Below are positions 32,762-42,320 of a stretch of DNA of 64,000 nt, piece after piece. Source of the DNA: Candidatus Nitrospira nitrosa. Its GTDB lineage: Bacteria > Nitrospirota > Nitrospiria > Nitrospirales > Nitrospiraceae. The notes beneath the pieces were generated by a model. The model was not told the origin of the DNA. It ran no database searches and was given only the letters and a program-made list of their open reading frames with translations. Positions within the stretch are counted from its first letter, which is position 1. Each line of letters starts with the position of its first letter. Position numbers and translations under genes: made by a program. Location of the stretch: positions 186,001 to 250,000 of the forward strand of contig NZ_CZQA01000010.1 of assembly GCF_001458735.1 (NCBI RefSeq). The letters run 5' to 3'.

Positions 32762-34579
32762 TTAAACCAGATCTTTTGTTTCGGCTCGGTAACTATCCAT
32801 CATCAGGACCAACAACTCCTCTCGAGCCAGTTGCCGTCCAGAAGCTCGCGCTCGAATATCAGCCGCAAGATCCTTCAACTCAACTCGTTGCCCAGCTGGA
32901 AAACGATTGAGCAAGGGAAGCAGCTCCGGCACGGAAGCGGCTCGTTCCTTGAGGCCAACTGTGAGCCGGTCTCCTCGCAAGATCGAGCCAATGCGATCGG
33001 GTTGAGAAAGGCCCACTGTGGCAAGGAGCTCTTGTAGACGGTGGCCATAGGTATGATCGCGCAACACCCGTTGACGCGACGCCTCAGCATAGCGACGGCG
33101 ACCGTCCGCATCCGTGAGCCATCTCCGGATCAGCGGTGGGACATCTTCGGTGCGACGAAAGGACTCCACCTCATCCGACGTAAACAGAGCGGGAAGAAGT
33201 GTCCTGTCATCCACGAGCTGAAACGCGCCGCAGGCCGCCAATTCAAACGTACGAGGGTTCACAAAGTCCGGTTGAGGATCCATGCCCGTCCCTGAGCATG
33301 AATGCAGATTCAAATTCACGGCGGTGGCGTTGAACACCTTCATACAGGTATCTGTATCGATTCTGGCACCGTCGCGTTGAAGCACTCCTGAAAGCGCGGC
33401 GGCACCGTCCCATTCATTCCCCCACAGTTTCATCGTCCACTCGTGAGAGAGCCACTGTGGCAAGAGTGTTCTTCGGTTGGCATAACCAGCCCCGACAAAC
33501 GAGACGTCGGATCCATACTCCCGGTACTCAGCCGCTGTCAGAGTCATTGGACGATGCACCGTGGGATCTGCTGCCATAGGCAGGTAGTGCACGTGAGCCG
33601 CCCCAGCCCGCTTCAACGCATCGAGACAGCTCCCTTGCTGGATAACAAACCAGTAGTCATATCCCGCCGCCAACTGTTGCCAGTAGGTCAGATGACGATA
33701 GTTCTCCACAAACCACATGGCGGTTAGAAACTTCTTCTTACGCAGATGTTGCAACACCGCCAAACCCAACGGAGCTTGGGCAATAGCCAGAACCAGATCG
33801 GGTGGATCTTCCGCCAGATGCGCCATCGTGCTCAAGCTGAGCACATCGGCAAATCGACTTTGAAGCATCAGGCGATGGCGCGCTTCGCGATAGGATCCGA
33901 ACGCCTCATAGCTACCTTGATGAACATGGTGATCAAGCCAACTAACTCGATGTCCCAACTGATTCAACGCCGATACGACATAGCGAGCAATCGGCAATGA
34001 CCCTCCATAGATTGGGCCGACCACCGCCACATGCAGCTGGCCTCCCGCCTTTCTAGCCATCAGCCGACTGAGGCTCGTCTGGAGTCGCTCATGCACATCC
34101 GCATGCAACCGTGCCGCCGGCCCATAGGTTAAGAACCGCAACGGGGAGGATTGTGCAGTCAACTGCGTGGCCATTTCCTCCGGTGTCCCGGCCACCCAGT
34201 GAATCCTATCGACCCACTGCCCGATGGGCCTCGCACCCATTGCATCTTTCAATACGGACACATCCGGTACCACGACGACGATTCGAGCATCTGGAGAGTG
34301 AGCAAGGGCGAGCGCCTCCACGTGATAGAGAAGGCCAACCCCAAGAATTACAGCCACCTCTTCAGTTTTCCATTCCTTGCGCTGCTGTTCCGCCCATGAC
34401 CCAGCCTCTTTCTTTGGATCATAGGCGCTGTGGACCCATTGCCCTTCATGAGTAGCGGAAGGAGAACCCTCTCGCGATGGAACGATCGTCAAGACTCCAC
34501 CGACACTGTGCCGCACGGCTTCCGCAAGTTCCGGAGCGCTCTGGCGAAGTCTCTCTATGTTGTGATTCAGATACTGCAC
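32762..34579 (-). CDS. CgeB-like glycosyltransferase with Maf-like N-terminus
   Basis: This 605-residue protein has a GTG start. The C-terminal half (~190-540) resembles CgeB/DUF3880-type family 1 glycosyltransferases (HVAVVGPIYGGSLPIARYVV, DVSFVGAGYANRRTLLPQWL, PRTFELAACGAFQLVDD). The N-terminal ~190 residues (YLNHNIERLRQSAPELAEAV, VAVILGVGLLYHVEALAL) resemble the start of motility-associated factor (Maf/DUF115) proteins, which transfer nonulosonic or other sugars to flagellin. That second match is by eye and weaker. Position between two GT9 genes, just before fliC, supports a filament-glycosylation role. Confidence 0.75.
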   Translation of the reverse strand: MQYLNHNIERLRQSAPELAEAVRHSVGGVLTIVPSREGSPSATHEGQWVHSAYDPKKEAGSWAEQQRKEWKTEEVAVILGVGLLYHVEALALAHSPDARIVVVVPDVSVLKDAMGARPIGQWVDRIHWVAGTPEEMATQLTAQSSPLRFLTYGPAARLHADVHERLQTSLSRLMARKAGGQLHVAVVGPIYGGSLPIARYVVSALNQLGHRVSWLDHHVHQGSYEAFGSYREARHRLMLQSRFADVLSLSTMAHLAEDPPDLVLAIAQAPLGLAVLQHLRKKKFLTAMWFVENYRHLTYWQQLAAGYDYWFVIQQGSCLDALKRAGAAHVHYLPMAADPTVHRPMTLTAAEYREYGSDVSFVGAGYANRRTLLPQWLSHEWTMKLWGNEWDGAAALSGVLQRDGARIDTDTCMKVFNATAVNLNLHSCSGTGMDPQPDFVNPRTFELAACGAFQLVDDRTLLPALFTSDEVESFRRTEDVPPLIRRWLTDADGRRRYAEASRQRVLRDHTYGHRLQELLATVGLSQPDRIGSILRGDRLTVGLKERAASVPELLPLLNRFPAGQRVELKDLAADIRARASGRQLAREELLVLMMDSYRAETKDLV

Positions 34580-34591
34580 CGCATTCCTCCC

Positions 34592-35776
34592 TCACCCCAC
34601 AGCGAGATGTAAGTCCGTCCACACGTGTTCTCGTTGAAGTGGAGCGATCGCTTCCCGCCCGGCCTGAACATAGTAGGCCCCCCACTGATCTCGATGACTT
34701 TCCCACAGTGACCAGCCTGGAACCGAATCGACCTGCTCGCCCGACAGAAGTGCGATCGTCTCATCGATTGGCCAACGATGTGGGATGATCGCCGGCTGAG
34801 CGTGCCCCGCACCTCCGGTTGCTTGCCAGACCCAATGGTGTGGTCCATAGGGCCCCGTTTCGTGAAGCCTCGCTCTAGCAAAGTACCAGCCAATCACCTT
34901 TGTCCCTACAGCAGCTGCCAGATGAAGCGGCCCGGTATCTGCCCCGATGACAACCTGACAGCGGGTAAGCACAAGCGCGAGTTCGGACAAGGACAGTCGA
35001 CCGATGGTGTCCCACACACGGCCTAACAGGGACGGAGAAAGCTTCGTCTGAATCCAGTGAGCCCGTTCTTGTTCGTGCCGACTCCCGAGGAGCACGACTC
35101 GACCGTGTGGGAGTCTATTCAGGCAGGCGGTGATCAGCTGCACCAAGACCGAGGCAGGAATGACTCGCTCCGAATCTCCCGCACCCACGAGTAGTCCGAT
35201 CCAGGCTTCATCAGATTGCCTGATCGCATCAAGATCGGGGGGAAGTGGTGCGGAGAGAACTTGCAGGGGCATCATCTCTTTCGGTGGAGCTACCCCGCAC
35301 ATCCCGCAGAACGCGTCGGCCAAATGAACGCGGTTGTCTCCTTTGTCGCTGGCAACACTTCGCACATAGGTCGCCCACGGTGATAATTTGTGATCGAGCG
35401 GACCTCCTGAAATTGCTCCCATGCTATCCCGTGCCAGGAGTGCACCGGCCAGGATCGCTCGAGGATGTTGGTTGAGGACGAACGCACAGTCATAAGTCTC
35501 TTTCACGATCGCGCGAATATCGGTGTCGGCCTCAACGAGATATTCCGGTCGGAATTCTTTCTCAGCCTGGAGCGCACGTTGCTTCCACCCAGCTCCATCC
35601 CATGTCACCACTGTAGAAATTCCAGGAAGTGCCCGCCCGATGTCCTCCAAGTGTGCAGGGCACAGAAGATCAACAGTCCAATTCACGTGAGCGTCCTTCA
35701 ATGCCCTGATAGCGGGACTCGTTTGAACGAGATCCCCGAGTCTGGCCAATTGGATCACGAGTACGCGCTGTGTCAT
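34592..35776 (-). CDS. Glycosyltransferase family 9 (heptosyltransferase-like)
   Basis: A 394-residue GT9 enzyme from the chosen ATG at 35776, which is four bases past the stop of the giant gene and opens into RVLVIQLARLGDLVQTSPAI, the family's first strand-loop. A longer frame to 35839 would overlap that gene. The second half carries VIGADTGPLHLAAAVGTKVI, the donor-binding motif. No membrane segment is present. Two GT9 enzymes in one cluster suggest successive transfers of heptose or a related sugar. Confidence 0.85.
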   Translation of the reverse strand: MTQRVLVIQLARLGDLVQTSPAIRALKDAHVNWTVDLLCPAHLEDIGRALPGISTVVTWDGAGWKQRALQAEKEFRPEYLVEADTDIRAIVKETYDCAFVLNQHPRAILAGALLARDSMGAISGGPLDHKLSPWATYVRSVASDKGDNRVHLADAFCGMCGVAPPKEMMPLQVLSAPLPPDLDAIRQSDEAWIGLLVGAGDSERVIPASVLVQLITACLNRLPHGRVVLLGSRHEQERAHWIQTKLSPSLLGRVWDTIGRLSLSELALVLTRCQVVIGADTGPLHLAAAVGTKVIGWYFARARLHETGPYGPHHWVWQATGGAGHAQPAIIPHRWPIDETIALLSGEQVDSVPGWSLWESHRDQWGAYYVQAGREAIAPLQREHVWTDLHLAVG

Positions 35777-35780
35777 CGAA

Positions 35781-38700
35781 CTAGGTCGAGGCAGCTTCCA
35801 TGGCAAGGGCCGCTTCCCTTCCGGCAATTGCCTGGCCAAGTTGAGCTAGTCCGTCATAACGTGGGTCAACCTTGCACAAGGCATCATATTCACGGCGAGC
35901 ACTCTCGATCTGCTCACCGCGAAACAGAATGCTGGTGAAGGCAAATCGTGCTGCCAGGTCCGCTGGATTTCTAGCCGTATACAGATGCAGGTGCTCACTC
36001 AACTCCTGCCAACGGTTTTGTGAGGCCCCGGCTCGGAGCAACCAATAGATCGCTTCGGCATCATCTGGATGTTCATTCAGCACCGCAAGAAACCGTTCCC
36101 AAGCCCCTTGCGGATAGGCTCTTCCCATTGCAGCCATGCCCATTCCCATCAGACACTTCCGGCGTTCAATCCCACTCTGAAGTGCAGCCCCAAATGCCGT
36201 CTCTGCTTGTTCATACTGCTCTCGCTGCATACAGAGAATGCCTTTGAGCAGGAGCCCCTCGGCATGTGCCGGATCATCTTTCAGTAGCAATTCCAAACGG
36301 GCTTCGGCCGTGGCCACCTCACCCTTGGTCAAGGCCTCACGAATGATGGTGATCTGTTCGCCATTGGAGCCATCAAGCGTGGCCACCCGCCGTTTGAACG
36401 CTTCGGCAATCGTTGGCTGCTTCACGGCGTCGGCCACTCCAGCGGCCCACATCAGCACATCACGGTCAGCCGGCCACTCATCATAGCGGGCCAGCTGGCG
36501 TGCAACTGCAACCTCATCACGTCGTTTGCCCGCCTGTTGAGTTTCTGCCACCACTTCCCATGCCTGCCGATCCTTGGAATGTTCCAATAACTGCAACCCG
36601 TGCTCGGTTCGTCCGTTTTGACAAACCACGACAGGCTTATATCCATCACCGACAAAGAGACTGTCATCATCGACCAGCCACCAAGCCCTCCCCCAGTGCT
36701 GCAGCAACCGCCGTCCATTCTCCGCATCGTGTTGCTTACGACCCGGCGTTTGGCTTTCCAAGTGGAACACCACGCTCTTCGGCTGGTACACGATGACATG
36801 GCCTCGTTCACGCACTTTGAAGCAGAGATCCACGTCCTCAAAGCCATTGAGATAGCCCTCGTCAAATCCGCCCACATCCCGGAACAACGGAGGCCGGATC
36901 AAGAGACAGGCGCCGGTCACCGCATTCAGCTCACGCCGCTTGTTCACTGCCGGATGGGTTTCCGCAAATCCTCGGTAGATATGGTAAGGCGTATGACTGC
37001 GCCGATCGATCGCTACCCCGGCATGCTGCACGGTCCGGTCCTGGTAGAGCAGCTTGCTCCCCACAATGGCCACGTCCGGATGAGCCTTGACCTCATTCAC
37101 CAGCGCACTGAGCCACCCCTTCACGGGTATCGTGTCATTATTGAGAAACACCAGGTAATCCCCTGTGGCGGCAGCAGCACCTTGATTGCAAGCCTTGGCA
37201 AATCCTAAATTCTCCCGATTCCGAATCACTCGCACATCACCGCTCAAGGACTTCAGGAACTCCTGAGTTCCATCAGTTGAACCGTTATCTACGACAATGA
37301 CCTCGTAGGAAACGCCGTCCGTCACCTCTGACAGAGCAACCAGGCACTGGGTGGTCAAGTCTACCTTGTTCCATACGGGAATAATGATGGAACAGTCGAA
37401 TCGCTTTGCGGCAGCCTCCCGTCGCAAAGAGGCCAGGCGTTCACACTGCTGCTGGACGACCTGGGCATGCGGTGCAGCGTAGGGCGCATATTTGCGATAG
37501 ATGATTTCCGCCGTTCTGGCAAAAATCTCTCGTGACTGGCTCGACATCGTCGAACCATCTATCCGCCAGGCAAATTCTGCGGTCGTCTTCGCGATATGGA
37601 TGAACGAATAGCAAGTCGCGAGTCTGATCCAGAGGTCCCAATCTTCATGCACATAGAGACTTTCGTCGAATCCCCCTACTTCGTCCAAACACGCCCGCTC
37701 ATGCATGACACAGAGCACCGGCATGTAGTTATTGATCAGGAGTTGATGGGCATTGAACTCCTGAGAATATGGGCGATCACGTTGGACTTCAGTGATCTGT
37801 CCGTTGACCGTCCGTTCATGCACGCGCCAGGCATCGGTATAGGCCACCTTACAATCACCAACCTCCAGTCGCTTTACGAGCGTCCCCAGATGGTCCGGAA
37901 GGAATCGGTCATCGTCGTCCAGATAGCAGACATATTTGCCCGTGGCTTGACGCAGGCCTGTGTTACGGGATGCCGCGAGCCCGCGATTCCGATCATGCGT
38001 CACCAGCGTGATCCGTCCATCTCGGTTCATTTCCGACACAACGGCTTCGACCGGCTCTGTTCCATCATTCACGACGATGATCTGGAAATTCTGATACTCC
38101 TGTCTCAGCACGCTCTCGATGGCTGTCCGCAGCCGACCGGGCCGGTTGTGGGTCGGGATGATGACGCTGACCATGGGCGGACGGTTCATCAACGGCCGAC
38201 CTGCCTTCGCCGACGCCCGCTGCGAGACCCATACCTGATAAATCGGGACCAACTCTCGTGTCTTCAGGTCATGCGCCGTCACTGACGGGATATAGCGCAG
38301 GGTGGGAACCTCGACATGAATCCGCTCAACATCCACCGGGACGAATCCCTGCCCGATGAGGTAGCCTTCCAATTGTTGTTCGGTCACCCAGGCCTCCACC
38401 GGCTGATTGGGCGGCGCAATGGTTTGCCAGCGCTCCCACATCTCCCCTCGTGGCGTGGTGAGAATCAGATAGCCGTCCGGTGTCAACAGCCGCTTGAGCC
38501 CCTCCAAGAAGGTCGGTTTCTTCTCATGCGGGACATGCTCGATGACTTCAGAACACACCACGACATCATAGGGACGGAAATCTGATCTCGCGAGCACTGT
38601 CTCAGCCGTTCCCGTCTCGAATCGATAGTGAGGAAAAAGCTTTCTGGCATGCGCCACAACCCCAGTCACCGGCTCGACTCCTTCCACCGTGCCGTATGCC

Positions 38701-41700
38701 GAGACCAGATTGGTCAGCCACCCGCGGCCGCACCCGATCTCGATGATCCGCAACGAGGCGTCCGGACGGTCCTTGCGCATACGCCTTAGGATGTGTTCGA
38801 GAAACGCCGCGATTTTGGACCAGCGGGCCGCCTCGTCAGGATTCGGCTCCGGCGTGGACCAATGGGGGCTGTCGACGAACAAGTTGACGTAGAATTGATC
38901 CTGATTCATGGAACCCTCGTATGATGAGATCATTGCGTCTTGTGTAGTCGGGCGCTGCTCCCCACACCCTCGTATCGCGTCCGCCACCGGAGCTTTGGCA
39001 GTGGCCCTCATGCTGTCCTGTGAGCTCGCAGGGCTATCCGGCCTAAGCCGTCCATACGCAGCCCAAAGTGAACCCCGCTCCTGCGCCACCTTCGCAGACA
39101 TCTCAAACGGCTTGACTAGCTTGCCGGTCTCCACCAGAGCGATCCAGCCGGCCAACACCATCTCCCATTGGAAGCACGTGGCCCAATGTTCATACCCAGC
39201 CTGGCCCAACCGGGATCGAAAATCTGGATGCCGCCTCAGTATCTGGACTGCTTCCGGAAATTCAGCCAGTGGCAGCACCAGCCCACCGGCCTGTGCTGTC
39301 ACAGTCCCACACTCCGGTGTCGCGAGCCATGGGCGTCGGAGGCTCATGGCTTCCAGCAGGCACAGTGGGAAAACTTCCCCCTGGGAAGACAACAGGACCA
39401 GATCCGACGCCTGCATCGCCTCAGCCACCCCCTGCCGATCCAGACCAGGGATAAACAGCACCTCTGGTCGGGCCGCCAGCGCCATGCGCACCTCGGCGAC
39501 ATACTCAGTTTCATGTGTCTCATGGCCAATCATCACCAGCTTGGCACCGGACGGCACCGGCGTGATGGTTTTGAGCAATCCGAGATGATTCTTCACGCGA
39601 TACAAATTTGCTACCTGGAGTAACACGAATGTGTCCTTGGCTATCCCATGCCGCAGTCGGAAATCTCCGGTTGGCACGAGCGTCTTGGTGCCATTCGGAA
39701 TGATCGTGACAGGAATCCCTTCTTCCCGGCAGTAGCGGGCATCGAGTGTCTGCTCGCCCAGGACAATCACCGCGACAGTCTTGTCGGCAAGCTGCTTGAA
39801 TAGCGACCGAACATGCGGGCGGCTGCGCAAAAAGTCATAGCCTTCCTGGTTGATCGTAGGCTGGAAGAAGATACGCCTGGCCTTCAGGTCAGGAATCTCC
39901 AGCATGGCATAAAAGAAGGAATTGATTGGGGAGCCGAGCAGAATCACCGCCTCATACCGGCCCGACGCCACCAATTCCGCCACCTCGCCCCCGGCCACCG
40001 GCAAGCCATTGCGCATCACCTCGGGACCAGCTACTTCGATAATCTCGATGCCACGATGCACCAGCGACGCCCGATCCGCCTCACGGTGGCACGCGACCTG
40101 TATGGAAAATCCGGCCTCCGTCAAGCCAGCACCTAAATCCTCCGCCACCATTTCCACCCCACCGACGGAAGGCCAGAAATAAGGCGTCACGATGAGAATA
40201 TTCTTCGTCTGGGACATCTCGCGCCCGATTGGTCCCGCCATCGTTGGAGCGACCGGAGTGGTAGAGATATGCTCAGGATCTGACGGTACAGATTGAATCC
40301 GGTCGTGACTCCATTGGACCTGTGCAAAAGGGATTGGCGGATTGCCGACAGAAATACCGGGTTTCTCGAAGTCGTATAGCTGAGTCGGCGGAGGCACGGA
40401 CAAAAACAGGCGTTTGAATACGTCCAGTTCTCTGAGATCGTATCGACGGGAATCCTTCTCTCGGTTCTCAACGTGAGGCGCGCCAATGATTCCATGAACG
40501 GCTCCCAGAAGCGCGAACAACTGCAGAGGATCACCTGTTTCTCGAAAGCGATCGGCTTTCCGTCTTACATCAGCCGTCAGGCAATTCCATTGCCGGATGT
40601 CCTTTTCATACATGGTTTTGTAGCGGCGATAGATGGTCTCGGGCGTGTAGCACGTGCCGTGGCGTCCTTTAACGTCTGGATGCAATATCCACTTAATTCC
40701 CAGTTGTCCCATCTGTTCGAGCAGATCCATCTCGCTGGCTTTGACATCCTGAAACGATACTTTTCGCATCAGGCTCGCTCGATAGATTTTCACCCCCTGA
40801 ATCTTCAACTCGCGGTCATCATCGAAAAGATGAAAGCAGATCATGCCAACATCATCCGGAGCCTTCCGCATAACTGCTTCCATCATGGCAACAGCGTCCG
40901 GCTGCAAGACCATGTCCTCATCGACCTGTATAAAGAACTCAGTCGTGCAATCCGTGATCATCTTCTGCGCCGCCACGCTGAACGGACTGACGTTCCGGAT
41001 GATCTCTAATGTGAATGAGGTCGCCTGCTGCGCCGCGAGTGCCGCCCTGCACGCCGGTAAGGCTGGATCGTCCACGGTGAGCACGAAGACCGTCGTCTTC
41101 GGATCACTCGAACCCACCGGCTGGGGAACCGAGAGCGCTTCGACTCTCAACTCCGATGACTGAGCTATGCCGTAATCCGGACGCTCGCCCGATTCGATCC
41201 AGCGGAGAGTATCCGCCAATCGTCTCTCACTCGTATGGTAGCGCCGCATCTTGCGTTGAGCGTTCGCCGCGATACGCTGGGCCAAGGCACGATCGTGCAA
41301 TACCCTATCAAGACAAGCATGGAGCGATTCTGGCTCGTCCGGCACAAAGCACAAGACCTCCTCGCCCTCGACGAACAACGAGTTGTTGCACGGACGATCT
41401 GGCACTTGATAGGTGAGCACAGGACGACCGGCCGCCATGCCCTCATACACACGACCGCCGTAGAACTTTGCCAAACTCGGCAAATTCACAATAGCGGCCC
41501 ACTGCGGGAGCTGTGCCATCCATTCCCGAAATTCACCTTCGCGCACCTCCTGCAGCATGGTGATATAGTCTGCGATCTGGTGTGCCGACATGGTCGCAGG
41601 GGAGTACCAGCGCGTGATTGCCGAAGCTTGCAGCTGGTCAAACCAGGTCTGAAAACGAGTCGACGGCGCGCAGGGCCCCACAAACGTCATGTGTGCCTGC

Positions 41701-42299
41701 AACCGTGCGTTTTCTACCCAAGCCCGTCGAGGGCCGTATGGATGGCCATGGAACACACCAGTTGAAAAACACGGCTCGGACGTACTCGGAACAATGAATC
41801 GTTCAGGCACCATCGTCGGCCACCATAAAGACTGAACGCCAGCGCGCTGCGCCAAGGGTTCGACGTCCCGTTCGTCTGGTACCAGCACATGTGTGAGAAC
41901 GCTGGCCTGCTCCGCTACTGTCTGCATTCTGCCACGAAGATGTCCCGCCCAGTCATAATCGGCTTTATCATACGTCAGCGACTCCATCACGATCCCAACA
42001 CGGACCGGCGCCAGACCGGAGATCCACTCAAGTATAGATACGGTCAAGGGCGCATGGACGAGCCAAACCCACACTTGGTCGAATCGTTGGCCATCGACCG
42101 CAGCCCGACTTTGTTCGAGCCATCGATCCGGCGACAACGCCGTATTCGCGAACAATGGTAACGTGGTGCAGGTCGCACCGGCGGCACGCAAACCTTCACC
42201 GACACCGAAACAGGCAGGATAAGTCCAAGCTCTCGCCTGAGCCCAGGTCGGAAACTCCAACTGCAGCAACAACACCTTTGGTGCGGTACGACGATTCAT
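35781..42299 (-). CDS. Giant multidomain glycosyltransferase/methyltransferase (2172 residues)
   Basis: One uninterrupted frame encodes about seven modules. Approximate order: CgeB-like GT (1-375, PRRAWVENARLQAHMTFVGP, YEGMAAGRPVL); GT2-like fold with DED-type metal site (395-600, FFIQVDEDMVLQPDA); GT4 (695-1065, ILIVTPYFWPSVGGVEMVAE); SAM methyltransferase (1130-1365, IIEIGCGRGWLTNLV); GT2 (1370-1625, VSVIIPTHNRPGRLRTAIES and CYLDDDDRFLPDH); second GT2 (1630-1910, CSIIIPVWNKVDL); C-terminal TPR repeats (~1990-2172). Such a protein could build and methylate several residues of one glycan on a single scaffold, with TPRs contacting flagellin or an O-GlcNAc-type acceptor (inference). Absence of membrane segments places it in the cytosol. 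It is cotranscribed with the sugar-synthesis genes. Confidence 0.88.
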   Translation of the reverse strand: MNRRTAPKVLLLQLEFPTWAQARAWTYPACFGVGEGLRAAGATCTTLPLFANTALSPDRWLEQSRAAVDGQRFDQVWVWLVHAPLTVSILEWISGLAPVRVGIVMESLTYDKADYDWAGHLRGRMQTVAEQASVLTHVLVPDERDVEPLAQRAGVQSLWWPTMVPERFIVPSTSEPCFSTGVFHGHPYGPRRAWVENARLQAHMTFVGPCAPSTRFQTWFDQLQASAITRWYSPATMSAHQIADYITMLQEVREGEFREWMAQLPQWAAIVNLPSLAKFYGGRVYEGMAAGRPVLTYQVPDRPCNNSLFVEGEEVLCFVPDEPESLHACLDRVLHDRALAQRIAANAQRKMRRYHTSERRLADTLRWIESGERPDYGIAQSSELRVEALSVPQPVGSSDPKTTVFVLTVDDPALPACRAALAAQQATSFTLEIIRNVSPFSVAAQKMITDCTTEFFIQVDEDMVLQPDAVAMMEAVMRKAPDDVGMICFHLFDDDRELKIQGVKIYRASLMRKVSFQDVKASEMDLLEQMGQLGIKWILHPDVKGRHGTCYTPETIYRRYKTMYEKDIRQWNCLTADVRRKADRFRETGDPLQLFALLGAVHGIIGAPHVENREKDSRRYDLRELDVFKRLFLSVPPPTQLYDFEKPGISVGNPPIPFAQVQWSHDRIQSVPSDPEHISTTPVAPTMAGPIGREMSQTKNILIVTPYFWPSVGGVEMVAEDLGAGLTEAGFSIQVACHREADRASLVHRGIEIIEVAGPEVMRNGLPVAGGEVAELVASGRYEAVILLGSPINSFFYAMLEIPDLKARRIFFQPTINQEGYDFLRSRPHVRSLFKQLADKTVAVIVLGEQTLDARYCREEGIPVTIIPNGTKTLVPTGDFRLRHGIAKDTFVLLQVANLYRVKNHLGLLKTITPVPSGAKLVMIGHETHETEYVAEVRMALAARPEVLFIPGLDRQGVAEAMQASDLVLLSSQGEVFPLCLLEAMSLRRPWLATPECGTVTAQAGGLVLPLAEFPEAVQILRRHPDFRSRLGQAGYEHWATCFQWEMVLAGWIALVETGKLVKPFEMSAKVAQERGSLWAAYGRLRPDSPASSQDSMRATAKAPVADAIRGCGEQRPTTQDAMISSYEGSMNQDQFYVNLFVDSPHWSTPEPNPDEAARWSKIAAFLEHILRRMRKDRPDASLRIIEIGCGRGWLTNLVSAYGTVEGVEPVTGVVAHARKLFPHYRFETGTAETVLARSDFRPYDVVVCSEVIEHVPHEKKPTFLEGLKRLLTPDGYLILTTPRGEMWERWQTIAPPNQPVEAWVTEQQLEGYLIGQGFVPVDVERIHVEVPTLRYIPSVTAHDLKTRELVPIYQVWVSQRASAKAGRPLMNRPPMVSVIIPTHNRPGRLRTAIESVLRQEYQNFQIIVVNDGTEPVEAVVSEMNRDGRITLVTHDRNRGLAASRNTGLRQATGKYVCYLDDDDRFLPDHLGTLVKRLEVGDCKVAYTDAWRVHERTVNGQITEVQRDRPYSQEFNAHQLLINNYMPVLCVMHERACLDEVGGFDESLYVHEDWDLWIRLATCYSFIHIAKTTAEFAWRIDGSTMSSQSREIFARTAEIIYRKYAPYAAPHAQVVQQQCERLASLRREAAAKRFDCSIIIPVWNKVDLTTQCLVALSEVTDGVSYEVIVVDNGSTDGTQEFLKSLSGDVRVIRNRENLGFAKACNQGAAAATGDYLVFLNNDTIPVKGWLSALVNEVKAHPDVAIVGSKLLYQDRTVQHAGVAIDRRSHTPYHIYRGFAETHPAVNKRRELNAVTGACLLIRPPLFRDVGGFDEGYLNGFEDVDLCFKVRERGHVIVYQPKSVVFHLESQTPGRKQHDAENGRRLLQHWGRAWWLVDDDSLFVGDGYKPVVVCQNGRTEHGLQLLEHSKDRQAWEVVAETQQAGKRRDEVAVARQLARYDEWPADRDVLMWAAGVADAVKQPTIAEAFKRRVATLDGSNGEQITIIREALTKGEVATAEARLELLLKDDPAHAEGLLLKGILCMQREQYEQAETAFGAALQSGIERRKCLMGMGMAAMGRAYPQGAWERFLAVLNEHPDDAEAIYWLLRAGASQNRWQELSEHLHLYTARNPADLAARFAFTSILFRGEQIESARREYDALCKVDPRYDGLAQLGQAIAGREAALAMEAAST

Positions 42300-42320
42300 C
42301 CGCGTTAGTCCTGCCTGCGC

